Below are positions 1-5,906 of a stretch of 12,582 bases of DNA, in pieces. This stretch comes from an uncultured Methanomicrobiales archaeon (GTDB lineage: Archaea; Thermoplasmatota; Thermoplasmata; Methanomassiliicoccales; Methanomethylophilaceae): assembly GCA_937892275.1 (NCBI GenBank), contig CALAVG010000278.1, positions 1 to 12,582 on the forward strand. The letters run 5' to 3'. Made by a program: the position numbers and the translations under genes. A model generated the notes under the pieces. The model was not told the DNA's origin. It did not search any database and was given only the letters and a program-made list of their open reading frames with translations. Numbering within the stretch: the stretch's first letter is position 1; every line of letters begins with the position of its first letter.

Positions 1-23
1 CCTACACGACGCTCTTCCGATCT
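1..23 (+). other. Illumina TruSeq adapter remnant (artefact)
   Basis: These 23 bases (beginning CCTACACGACGC and ending CTTCCGATCT) are identical to the 3' end of the Illumina universal/read-1 adapter as I know it. They are library sequence left at a contig edge, not genome. Biological sequence begins at base 24. Any ORF or alignment using bases 1-23 is contaminated. Confidence 0.96.
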
Positions 24-176
24 ATCGGTAACCCCGACATTGGAAGATATGCTGAGGTGTTAATGGAATTCTTCCGGCGCGATAATAAAAAGTGGCAGTC
101 CTCCCAGAAGAACAAACCATCGAAGAAGGACCGTGTCAAGCTGAAGAGACAGGAACACATCGCTAAACGGAAATGA
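24..176 (+). CDS. C-terminal fragment of unknown protein
   Basis: An open frame enters from the adapter junction and ends at TGA 174-176, giving 50 residues, from IGNPDIGRYAEVLMEFF to QEHIAKRK. The tail is strongly basic, with many Lys and Arg in the last 30 residues, as in nucleic-acid-binding C-termini. No domain can be recognised from so short a piece. The true start lies outside the window. An internal ATG at 63 exists, but no ribosome binding site supports it. The frame stays open through the adapter by chance, so residues from bases 1-23 must be dropped. It could also be a non-coding open stretch; the 50 codons without a stop are only moderate evidence. Confidence 0.4.
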   Translation: MGNPDIGRYAEVLMEFFRRDNKKWQSSQKNKPSKKDRVKLKRQEHIAKRK

Positions 177-225
177 CCGGGACAGACCACCAAGGTTATC
201 CTCACAACGTACCATATCACAACCG

Positions 226-747
226 ATGATCGCAGACGTAGATGTCCTTCTCTTCTCGCTCCAAGAGTGGGAACGGGAAGGTATGGTCCGCTACTACCAC
301 AATGCCTGGGGCAAATGGCTCTCCGCGGAACAGTGCCAGGACTACAGGGAGAAGTACGGCACCGAGGTCTGGGATTATCGGGACGGCATCAAGATCTACT
401 TCGATTGCGACGGCATCCTCCACATCGATAACTGCCGGGATCCCGAACTGAAGGAATTCCTCGAGAGGAGGATGAGAAGGTGGTACGGCTGGATATACCA
501 TCAGTATCTAGAGCAGTTCATGCGCCCTGTGGATGTGAAAGGATTGATCGAGCCATACACCACGGTAATCAAGCCCGGTTTCTTCCAGATCCGCTGCGGC
601 AATCGTTTCGCGAATTACGACGAGAAGCAGATGAATATCATCAGGAAGAAGATCAAATACGATCGGTGCAACCACAGATACGTCATCGATACCGGATTCC
701 CCAGATTGGATCCCGTACTCGAAGCTATCACCAGGGATTTGAAGTGA
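226..747 (+). CDS. Hypothetical protein, 173 aa
   Basis: I do not recognise the family. The 173-residue protein is soluble-looking, rich in charged and aromatic residues, with no signal peptide or membrane segment. Visible features are a Trp/Tyr-rich patch near residues 86-95 (WYGWIYHQYL), an Arg/Lys-rich stretch around residues 139-145 and four cysteines (positions 37, 60, 70, 124) in no obvious metal-binding spacing. The start at ATG 226 gives the longest frame but has no Shine-Dalgarno. ATG 283 (residue 20) is an alternative, preceded very closely by GGAAGG. Codon use resembles the rest of the window, so it is probably a real gene. It lies 49 bp after the partial gene at the left edge. The decayed repeat region follows directly. 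Confidence 0.6.
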   Translation: MIADVDVLLFSLQEWEREGMVRYYHNAWGKWLSAEQCQDYREKYGTEVWDYRDGIKIYFDCDGILHIDNCRDPELKEFLERRMRRWYGWIYHQYLEQFMRPVDVKGLIEPYTTVIKPGFFQIRCGNRFANYDEKQMNIIRKKIKYDRCNHRYVIDTGFPRLDPVLEAITRDLK

Positions 748-785
748 CTGCATCGATAATTCTCGGGCCCTAAAGTCTTCTGTAG

Positions 786-889
786 TGGCAATCTATCCCA
801 CTCTGAACTTATTCAAACTGGCAAATTATCCATGTTCAAAGTTGTTTGAAGTGGCATTTTTGCCCTCTACAAACTTGTTCAATTTGGCA
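786..889. repeat. Degenerate 33-bp tandem repeat (3 units plus start of a fourth)
   Basis: TGGCA recurs at 786, 819, 852 and 885, exactly 33 bp apart. The intervening bases also align, with rough consensus TGGCAAATTATCCC followed by TCTACAAACTTGTTCAAA. Thirty-three bases are 11 codons. In the plus frame starting at GTG 785, which is open to TAG 935, the units read as 11-residue repeats: VAIYPTLNLFK, LANYPCSKLFE, VAFLPSTNLFN. The minus-strand frame also shows an 11-residue period but has stops in two units. Unit 2 holds a perfect inverted repeat, TTCAAA-GTTG-TTTGAA. There are no spacers, so this is not a CRISPR array. It may be a remnant of a repeat-protein gene or a diverged minisatellite. 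Confidence 0.75.
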
Positions 890-909
890 AATCCCCAAAC
901 GATTGAAAT

Positions 910-1086
910 ATGCTGGACACTGAGTTGCAGACATTAGTTGCATTCGGTAATGATTTGAGGTACAAGAATGTGCTCCATGAGAGGTTCAAGAACAGGGTTG
1001 ACACCTCGGTCATAATCCATTCCAAGGACCTGAGGATCGACGGGAATCTGCTGTATATCCCGATCTACATAACCATGCTCTTATGA
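910..1086 (+). CDS. Small ORF, 58 aa, possible gene fragment
   Basis: An ATG at 910 opens a 58-codon frame ending at TGA 1084-1086. The product begins MLDTELQTLVAFG and ends GNLLYIPIYITMLL, with a charged middle and a hydrophobic tail. No Shine-Dalgarno and no clear TATA box precede it; the 33-bp repeat array ends about 20 bp upstream. Codon use is similar to the neighbouring genes, which suggests real or formerly real coding. I do not recognise it. It is either a small protein gene or the truncated front of a decayed accessory gene, since it stops abruptly before the AT-rich promoter region of the next gene. Confidence 0.35.
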   Translation: MLDTELQTLVAFGNDLRYKNVLHERFKNRVDTSVIIHSKDLRIDGNLLYIPIYITMLL

Positions 1087-1175
1087 GCCAGACTGTAGGA
1101 TATCGAATGCCGGGATCTCTAGAAAAGGACCTCGGTCGATAGAATATTATCCTACAAAAAAAATTATGATTCTTT

Positions 1176-1224
1176 AATTTTTTACATGATAAAAATTTAG
1201 ATTTCTAAATTTTTTACAAGATAA
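1176..1224. promoter_or_regulatory. Operator-like direct repeats flanking a palindrome
   Basis: AATTTTTTACATGATAA (1176-1192) recurs as AATTTTTTACAAGATAA (1208-1224), 16 of 17 bases identical and 32 bp apart, about three helical turns. Between and overlapping them is a perfect 10-bp inverted repeat, AAAAATTTAG (1191-1200) and CTAAATTTTT (1205-1214), with a 4-base loop. The second copy abuts the TATA box of the ATPase gene, so a bound protein would be expected to block TBP/TFB. AT-rich sequence produces repeats easily, but the length and spacing argue for a regulator site. Confidence 0.5.
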
Positions 1225-1231
1225 TATATAC
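1221..1231 (+). promoter_or_regulatory. TATA box of the ATPase gene
   Basis: ATAATATATAC lies with its centre about 27 bp before the GTG at 1253. This is the archaeal TATA-to-start spacing, so the mRNA probably begins at or next to the start codon (leaderless). This supports GTG 1253 as the true start. Confidence 0.6.
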
Positions 1232-1252
1232 AAACAGAACCATCATCAGAAC

Positions 1253-2656
1253 GTGCTCAAGCGTAAGATCACCTCATATCTGGAAAAATGGAAGGAATCC
1301 CCATACAAGGAATGCCCGCTCATCCGCGGCGCGAGACAGATAGGAAAATCGTACATTGTGGAGAAGTTCATGCAGGATAACTTCGAATCTTATCTCACGA
1401 TAGATTTCTCCAGGGATAGGAGCCTGCGCTCGCTGTTCGACGGCGACTTGGATACAGACAGGATAATGGATGACATCTGCATACATTTCCCCGGATTCAA
1501 ACCGATCCCTGGAAAGACCGCGATACTCCTTGATGAGATACAGTACTGTTCAGCAGCCAGGACGTCCCTCAAGTTCTTCGTCCTCGACGGAAGATATCGT
1601 GTCATCGCCACAGGTTCCTCGCTGGGAATGATACTGAGAGAGGAGAACGACCCCTCGCCGCCGGAGGATGACCTGGAACCCGTCGGTTACGAGAAGGAAT
1701 ATGCCATGTATCCCCTGGATTTCGAAGAGTTCCTCTGGAACATGGGCATGGAGGATACTGCTGTGGATTCGATCCGCAGGAGGATCCATGACAGAGTGGG
1801 CTTCGGGGACGGCATCTGCGACAGATTGACCAGACTGTTCAAGATATACACCGTCGTGGGCGGTATGCCCGAAGCGGTACAGACCTACGTTGATACGTCC
1901 GATATGGATGCGGTACGCAACGTACAGAAGAAGATCGTCGAAGGATACCGCAATGATATAGCCAGATATGTGGACAAGAAGGAGAGGGACAGGATACTGT
2001 CGCTGTTCGATTCCATACCATCTCAGCTCTGCGAGGAGAACACTAAGTTCATGTATTCGCGGATAGAATCCATATCCATACCTACGTATGACACCTATTC
2101 CAAGGGCATAAACTGGCTGTGCGAAGCGAGGATTACGGCCATGTGCAAGAACCTCTCACAACCCGCACTGCCTCTGGAGAGTAACGCCATGAACAAATCG
2201 TTCAAGCTCTACATGAACGACTCCGGCCTGCTGGCCGGTATGATGGACCCGTCGATCTCCAAAGCAGTCCTAAGGGATGATCACAGAGTGAACAGAGGCG
2301 CCATCATGGAGAACAGAGTGTTCTCATGCATTCAAAGCTGCGGATATACGCCCTATTTCTTTAGCAACAACCACCTGGAGATAGATTTCATCGTGAACAT
2401 CAGCAACAATGTATCCGCCATGGAGATAAAATCAGGCAACAACAAACGTGCCAAATCCTTGCATTCCATCAAGGAGAACCACGGTGTGAAGAGAAGGATG
2501 AAATTCGAGCTTTCCAACATCTTTGTGGATGAGGATGGCGTGGAGCATTATCCCTTGTTCGCATGCGCCTTCGCAGATGCGCTTAAGGGAAACAGTGACA
2601 TGGATGTCACGTTCGATGCGGGGGAACTCAATGATATGCTCAAGAACGAATCCTGA
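1253..2656 (+). CDS. ATP-binding protein, AAA_14/DUF4143 family
   Basis: A 467-residue protein of the AAA_14-DUF4143 type, common in archaea and bacteria, whose physiological role is unsettled. The N-terminal ATPase has a Walker A motif GARQIGKS (residues 26-33), a Walker B motif ILLDEIQ (91-97) and a sensor-like IATGSS (118-123), followed by the family's PLDFEEFLW segment (154-162). The DUF4143 part follows from about residue 200. Near the C-terminus E353, D378 and E391-x-K393 (EIDF, then MEIKSG) match the spacing of a PD-(D/E)XK nuclease-like core. Length is usual for the family, so the gene looks intact. The start is a GTG 27 bp after a TATA box, consistent with a leaderless mRNA. Operator-like repeats precede it, and decayed sequence lies to its left, suggesting an accessory locus. 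It converges on the aminotransferase gene, 23 bp away. Confidence 0.9.
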   Translation: MLKRKITSYLEKWKESPYKECPLIRGARQIGKSYIVEKFMQDNFESYLTIDFSRDRSLRSLFDGDLDTDRIMDDICIHFPGFKPIPGKTAILLDEIQYCSAARTSLKFFVLDGRYRVIATGSSLGMILREENDPSPPEDDLEPVGYEKEYAMYPLDFEEFLWNMGMEDTAVDSIRRRIHDRVGFGDGICDRLTRLFKIYTVVGGMPEAVQTYVDTSDMDAVRNVQKKIVEGYRNDIARYVDKKERDRILSLFDSIPSQLCEENTKFMYSRIESISIPTYDTYSKGINWLCEARITAMCKNLSQPALPLESNAMNKSFKLYMNDSGLLAGMMDPSISKAVLRDDHRVNRGAIMENRVFSCIQSCGYTPYFFSNNHLEIDFIVNISNNVSAMEIKSGNNKRAKSLHSIKENHGVKRRMKFELSNIFVDEDGVEHYPLFACAFADALKGNSDMDVTFDAGELNDMLKNES

Positions 2657-2679
2657 CGAAAGAACCATCGGCCCGCTGC

Positions 2680-3834
2680 TCAGAGATCCGCCAGGACCTT
2701 CCTGATCCTCGCGATACCTTCTTGAATCTGATCCTCGGATGTGGCGTAGGATATCCTGAAGAATCCCTCCCCTCCGGGTCCGAATGCGGTACCGGGGGTG
2801 ACCGCGACATGTCCTTCCTTGAGGAGGATCTCGGCAAGTTTCGCCGAAGGGATGTCCTTGTTGTACTTGGGGAACAGGTAGAAGGCACCGTTGGGGACGT
2901 TGCACTCCATGCCGGGGATCTCGCTGATGAGATCAAGTGCCAGATCCCTTCTCTTCCTGAATGCCGCGACCATATCGAACTTGGACTTCTGAGGTCCGGT
3001 CAGGGCCTCCACCGCCGCCTTCTGGACGAAGGATGTGCAGCATGATATGGAGTGGGACTGGAGCTTGTTGATGTTCTTGATATCCTCTGCGGGAGCGATG
3101 GCCCATCCGAGCCTCCATCCGGTCATGGCGAAAGTCTTGGACAGTCCGGAGATGAGGATCGTGTGCTCGAACATTCCTGGAAAGGATGCCATGGAGGTGT
3201 GCTTGCCCTCGTAGATTATGGCGCTGTAGATCTCATCGGACATGACCTTGATGTCATGCTTGATGGCTATGTCAGCGATCTGCTTGAGCGTTTCCTTGGG
3301 GATGACCGCACCAGTGGGGTTGGTCGGGGTGTTCAGGATGATCATCCTGGTCCTCGGCGTGATGGCCTGCTCTATCAGAGCGGGATCCACGACGAACCCG
3401 TCCTCGAACCTCGTAGGGATGTAGACGGGCACTCCGCCGGCGAGACGGACGCATGCCTCATAAGAGACCCATGAAGGATCTGGAAGGATGACCTCGTCGC
3501 CCGGATCGATATATGCCAGACAGGTCATGAAGATGGCCTGCTTCGTAGGCGTGACTAGAACGTTGGAAGCATCGCAGGGAACATTGTCGTTCCTCTTGGT
3601 GTAATCCGCGATGGCCGCCCTAAGCTCGGGGATTCCCGTGGAGGGCGTGTAATGCGTGAAACCGGCATGCAGCGAGTCGCATGCGGCATCTATGATGTTG
3701 GAAGGTGTCGTGAAATCGGGCTCCCCCATAGAAAAGGACACGATATCGATGCCCTCTGCCTTCATCTGGCTGACAAGGTTGGAAATAGCTATCGTCCCGG
3801 ATGCGGGAACCGTCTGAAGTCTCTGGGAAACCAT
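2680..3834 (-). CDS. Class I/II PLP-dependent aminotransferase (aspartate aminotransferase-like)
   Basis: A cytosolic fold-type I aminotransferase of 384 residues, the usual length. Landmarks in order: FSMGEPDF (34-41), substrate-side HYTPSTGIPELRAA (61-74), NTPTNPTG (168-175) with N172 contacting PLP, DEIY (200-203) with D200 and Y203, the Schiff-base lysine K233 in SGLSKTFAMTGWRLGW, and R360 in FFRISYA, which binds the substrate carboxylate. All key residues are present. The family transfers amino groups between an amino acid, often aspartate or an aromatic/branched one, and 2-oxoglutarate. The exact substrate cannot be read from the sequence. The start at ATG 3834 matches the conserved N-terminus. 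A weak AT-rich promoter (TATTATTATGAC on the minus strand, near 3871-3883) lies about 45 bp upstream. The gene appears to be transcribed alone. Confidence 0.93.
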   Translation of the reverse strand: MVSQRLQTVPASGTIAISNLVSQMKAEGIDIVSFSMGEPDFTTPSNIIDAACDSLHAGFTHYTPSTGIPELRAAIADYTKRNDNVPCDASNVLVTPTKQAIFMTCLAYIDPGDEVILPDPSWVSYEACVRLAGGVPVYIPTRFEDGFVVDPALIEQAITPRTRMIILNTPTNPTGAVIPKETLKQIADIAIKHDIKVMSDEIYSAIIYEGKHTSMASFPGMFEHTILISGLSKTFAMTGWRLGWAIAPAEDIKNINKLQSHSISCCTSFVQKAAVEALTGPQKSKFDMVAAFRKRRDLALDLISEIPGMECNVPNGAFYLFPKYNKDIPSAKLAEILLKEGHVAVTPGTAFGPGGEGFFRISYATSEDQIQEGIARIRKVLADL

Positions 3835-3870
3835 TGGTTAACACTCTTCTTATCCCTCGCATCCTAAATT

Positions 3871-3883
3871 GTCATAATAATAG
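3871..3883 (-). promoter_or_regulatory. Possible TATA box for the aminotransferase
   Basis: On the minus strand CTATTATTATGAC is the only AT-rich block upstream of ATG 3834. It would place the RNA start near 3855 and give a short leader containing GAGGGAT, a weak Shine-Dalgarno. The match to the archaeal TATA consensus is poor. Confidence 0.3.
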
Positions 3884-4018
3884 TTTCGAGAAGGATGTCC
3901 GCAGCGATACAAACAACTCTGAAGGTCAGACCCTGATAGTTAACGAAAAGTATGGGCCGGGACGACGGGCAAACATCCTGCTCGGCGACCGGAACCATTA
4001 GGCGGGAGGTGAAGACGG

Positions 4019-4108
4019 ATGGTCTACATCCTGTTGGGAACCACGACTACTGGTTTCCGGATGACGATCAAGATCGGTAAGATCGAGATCGTTATCGATA
4101 TTCCGTAA
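4019..4108 (+). CDS. Small ORF, 29 aa, with perfect Shine-Dalgarno
   Basis: ATG 4019 follows a full-strength GGAGGTGA (4005-4012) with 6-base spacing, one of the two best ribosome binding sites in the window. The 29-residue product begins MVYILLGTTTTGF and ends IGKIEIVIDIP, a short hydrophobic, beta-prone peptide alternating Ile/Val with Lys/Glu. No family is recognised. It stops at TAA 4106-4108, and a run of three hairpins starts 15 bp later, a plausible 3' end for the transcript. It could be a small protein, a leader peptide for the downstream helix-turn-helix gene, or chance. The start-site signal is the main evidence. Confidence 0.4.
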   Translation: MVYILLGTTTTGFRMTIKIGKIEIVIDIP

Positions 4109-4123
4109 GGGATGTCGAGGTCT

Positions 4124-4180
4124 GGTCAGCCTAACTGACCCGGCTCCCGCGGGAGCCGTCATCTCAGTATGAAAGATGAC
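4124..4180. other. Three consecutive perfect hairpins
   Basis: Three inverted repeats sit back to back. GGTCAG-CCTAA-CTGACC spans 4124-4140. The 18-base palindrome CGGCTCCCGCGGGAGCCG spans 4141-4158. GTCATCT-(9)-AGATGAC spans 4158-4180. All stems are perfect and no bases are unpaired between them. They lie between the 29-codon ORF and the TATA box of the helix-turn-helix gene. There is no T-run, so a simple terminator is not obvious. A structured RNA element, a 3' end signal or a protein-binding DNA site are all possible. The strand is undetermined because all stems are Watson-Crick. Confidence 0.6.
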
Positions 4181-4188
4181 TCAATCCG

Positions 4189-4196
4189 TATAAAAT
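4189..4196 (+). promoter_or_regulatory. TATA box near the helix-turn-helix gene
   Basis: TATAAAAT is a near-ideal archaeal TATA box immediately after the three hairpins. It predicts an RNA start near 4215-4220, which is downstream of the TTG/GTG start codons at 4201/4204. So either translation begins later (TTG 4249 is in frame) or the longer mRNA comes from further upstream. The block also reads as an AT-rich box on the minus strand. Confidence 0.45.
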
Positions 4197-4200
4197 AGCA

Positions 4201-4488
4201 TTGGTGATCCGTCTGACATCCGATTTAGATATCATCAGGAACGACATATTGGAACCTTTCTTCAACCTCACGACTATCGAGGGCCTATCCATCATGGAAG
4301 CACTGTCATTCTCGCTGGTACGCATCAGGGGCCTCACTCCTCTGGAAGCCTCTGTCGCTATCAAGGAACTCACTGGCAAGAACGTCAGCAACTTCCGTGT
4401 CTCGGTATACGTTGACCGGGGACGGCGCAAACTGCTGGAAAACGAGAATGTCCTCGGCACCGAAGAGGGAGAGATGACCATCGAGTGA
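4201..4488 (+). CDS. Small helix-turn-helix protein (sigma-70 region 4-like)
   Basis: A protein of up to 95 residues. Residues about 44-80 read GLTPLEASVAIKELTG, then a linker, then VSVYVDRGRRKLLEN. This resembles the helix-turn-helix of sigma factor region 4, where a GLTxxEAA helix is followed by a recognition helix ending in R-x-RRKL. The N-terminal part (ILEPFFNLTTIEGLSIMEAL) looks like a helical dimerisation segment. Archaea lack sigma factors, so this is probably a small DNA-binding regulator. The start is uncertain: TTG 4201 or GTG 4204 has no Shine-Dalgarno, and the nearby TATA box would favour TTG 4249. The stop codon TGA (4486-4488) directly abuts the stop of purP on the other strand. 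Its target is unknown. Confidence 0.7.
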   Translation: MVIRLTSDLDIIRNDILEPFFNLTTIEGLSIMEALSFSLVRIRGLTPLEASVAIKELTGKNVSNFRVSVYVDRGRRKLLENENVLGTEEGEMTIE

Positions 4489-5562
4489 TCAGGAGACTAT
4501 ATCCTTCAGCTTACCCGTCTCTGCGGCCTCTTTGATATGCAAGGCCATCCTGGCGCCCGTGCTCATACCAGGGTAGATGAGATCGGCATAAGGCGAACCG
4601 GAGATGAACGGGTTCGTACCTGCGACGATCCTGGTGGATATCTCGAATGCCTTGAACTGGAGCTTGTCGTTGACGACGGTCTCCAGACAGAACGGTCCCC
4701 ACATTCCTCCGAAGAGCTCGTAGGACTTGTCCACGACCTTCTCGGCCATGTCGAACGCCTTTGGCAGCAGGGATTCCCTGAGGACCACCGGCGTGTTCCC
4801 GGTGACGACGAAGGACGGGTACATTCCGACCTTCTTCAGCTCATCGATGTTACCGAGTTTGTACAGCTCATCGATGTTGGATTCGTCCCTACGGTCCATG
4901 GACATGAGTTCGAGCGATCCGCCCTCAGCACACTTGTATCCGTCATGCTTGAGAGGGTCGTAGAAGAAGTGCATGTAATACCTGGTTCCCAGGCAGTACT
5001 CCTGGATGTTGTAGGACTCGTCCGGATCGACGGCGAGCTTGAAACCGTTGTAATCCATGGCGATGAAGTAACCCTTTCCGCCCTTGGCACCGTTGTACTT
5101 CACCATGACAGGTCTGTCGATCTTCTTGGGGTCGGTGATGATCTCCGGCATGGATACCCCTGCACCGGAGATCCACTCCCTCTGCTTCTCCCTGCTGGAC
5201 TCCCAATTGAGAACCTCGCGGTTACCGTAAGAGGGGACCGGGTAATCGGAGAAGCGCTCGGAACCCATGTACTCCACGAAGGATCCGTGCGGGATGATGA
5301 TCGCATTCCTGTCGTACAGCTCGTCGACACGAGACTCCATATCGTCGAAATCCTTGTACTTGATGATCTCATCAGGCTTTCCGAGAGGGAATGCATCGTA
5401 GTACTTGGTGCTGTGCGATATGGTCAGACCCAAGGTCTTGAATCCCAGTTTCTTCGCTCCGTGGAAAATCTGCAGTGAGGAGTGAGAACAGAGGGTGGCT
5501 ATCGTAATGTCCTTCGGATCGTATCCGTCAAGGATTTCATCGATTCTCTTCTTGGGTACCAT
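4489..5562 (-). CDS. purP: 5-formaminoimidazole-4-carboxamide ribonucleotide synthetase (PurP)
   Basis: This is the archaeal ATP- and formate-dependent ligase that converts AICAR to FAICAR in the ninth step of purine synthesis, replacing the folate-dependent PurH transformylase. It is a cytosolic ATP-grasp enzyme. The 357 residues match the usual length. The N-terminus IATLCSHSSLQIFHGAKKLGF (residues about 21-41) is the typical PurP opening, which binds the nucleotide. PVMVKYNGAKGGKGYF (151-166) is the ATP-grasp glycine loop. GPFCLETVVND (289-299) and FEISTRIVAGTNPF (306-319) carry the metal and ATP ligands. I prefer ATG 5562 over an in-frame TTG at 5568, because a TATA-like TTTAAAT lies about 23 bp upstream, which suggests a leaderless mRNA. 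A foldable minus-strand RNA region lies upstream. The gene converges with zero spacing on the helix-turn-helix gene. Confidence 0.95.
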   Translation of the reverse strand: MVPKKRIDEILDGYDPKDITIATLCSHSSLQIFHGAKKLGFKTLGLTISHSTKYYDAFPLGKPDEIIKYKDFDDMESRVDELYDRNAIIIPHGSFVEYMGSERFSDYPVPSYGNREVLNWESSREKQREWISGAGVSMPEIITDPKKIDRPVMVKYNGAKGGKGYFIAMDYNGFKLAVDPDESYNIQEYCLGTRYYMHFFYDPLKHDGYKCAEGGSLELMSMDRRDESNIDELYKLGNIDELKKVGMYPSFVVTGNTPVVLRESLLPKAFDMAEKVVDKSYELFGGMWGPFCLETVVNDKLQFKAFEISTRIVAGTNPFISGSPYADLIYPGMSTGARMALHIKEAAETGKLKDIVS

Positions 5563-5581
5563 TAGCAATCAATGTGGATAT

Positions 5582-5589
5582 GCAATTTA
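5582..5589 (-). promoter_or_regulatory. Proximal promoter of purP
   Basis: On the minus strand CTTTAAAT, followed by GCATAT, lies 20-27 bp before ATG 5562, the spacing of an archaeal TATA box for a leaderless message. It also lies just after a terminator-like hairpin (5610-5640), so purP could be served by this promoter alone or by read-through from the upstream RNA. Confidence 0.5.
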
Positions 5590-5604
5590 AAGATTTGGCG
5601 AGGA

Positions 5605-5640
5605 AAACTCCCGAATAGCGCCTATCTGGATTATTCCGGG
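5605..5640 (-). terminator. Terminator-like hairpin upstream of purP
   Basis: On the minus strand CCCGGAATA and TATTCGGG form an 8-bp stem with one bulged G and a 14-base loop (5610-5640), followed by AGTTTTCC. A stem followed by a short T-run is a plausible transcription end for the structured RNA at 5653-5751. The T-run of four is short, so this call is moderate. Confidence 0.45.
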
Positions 5641-5652
5641 TAGATTACAATC

Positions 5653-5751
5653 GTCGGAATCGATCCCCGGCCACCACGGATCCATGTCGGTGACCGGGAG
5701 ATCTGTCCAAATTGGTTTACCATGATTCTCCGACCCGCGGAACGGATCGGA
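5653..5751 (-). ncRNA. Candidate structured RNA or leader upstream of purP
   Basis: The minus strand folds into a long hairpin. GATC and CCCGGUCACC (5689-5703) pair with GGUGGCCGGG and GATC (5662-5675) with one G-U pair and one bulge, around a 13-base loop. An outer stem GUCGGA(GA)AUC pairs with GAUUCCGAC (5724-5734 with 5653-5661). The same GUCGGA can instead join UCCGAUCCG to form a 9-bp hairpin with a 5-base loop (5729-5751). The two folds exclude each other. Two G-U pairs would become A-C mismatches on the plus strand, favouring minus-strand RNA. A TATA-like block (AAAATAAAAAG, near 5786-5796) could start it. Downstream are a terminator-like hairpin and purP, so it may be a cis-regulatory leader or a separate small RNA. 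No known class is recognised. Confidence 0.4.
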
Positions 5752-5848
5752 CGCTCGCAGGATGAACTGGCTATACGAACCCTAGACTTTTTATTTTGCA
5801 TATCTGGCTCATTGCACTTTCGGGTACTTTCGGACATCCCCCTCATAG

Positions 5849-5857
5849 GCTTTTATA
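5849..5857 (+). promoter_or_regulatory. TATA box of the rpa operon
   Basis: GCTTTTATA fits the archaeal TATA consensus and predicts an RNA start near 5878. That leaves a leader of about 28 bases containing the Shine-Dalgarno GGGAGGAG (5891-5898), 8 bases before ATG 5907. Apart from this and the purP-side elements, I see nothing further in the gap 5563-5906. Confidence 0.6.
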
Positions 5858-5906
5858 CAACCGAAACGATGATGAGATATCCGCCCGAAAGGGAGGAGTC
5901 GATACA

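Noticed and set aside
786..889. CRISPR array
   Set aside because: The 33-bp units are contiguous and diverged, with no unique spacers and no cas genes nearby.
3801..4001. 66-codon plus-strand frame
   Set aside because: It starts inside the antisense of the aminotransferase, has no Shine-Dalgarno and ends before the strong ribosome binding site at 4005; composition looks random.
4537..5478. 313-codon open frame on the plus strand
   Set aside because: It lies wholly antisense to purP, which has clear family motifs. It is a shadow produced by codon bias and has no motif of its own.
5866..5880. C/D box small RNA suggested by GATGATGAG
   Set aside because: The box C-like string is in the rpa leader, but no D box (CTGA) or C'/D' boxes follow at the right spacing.
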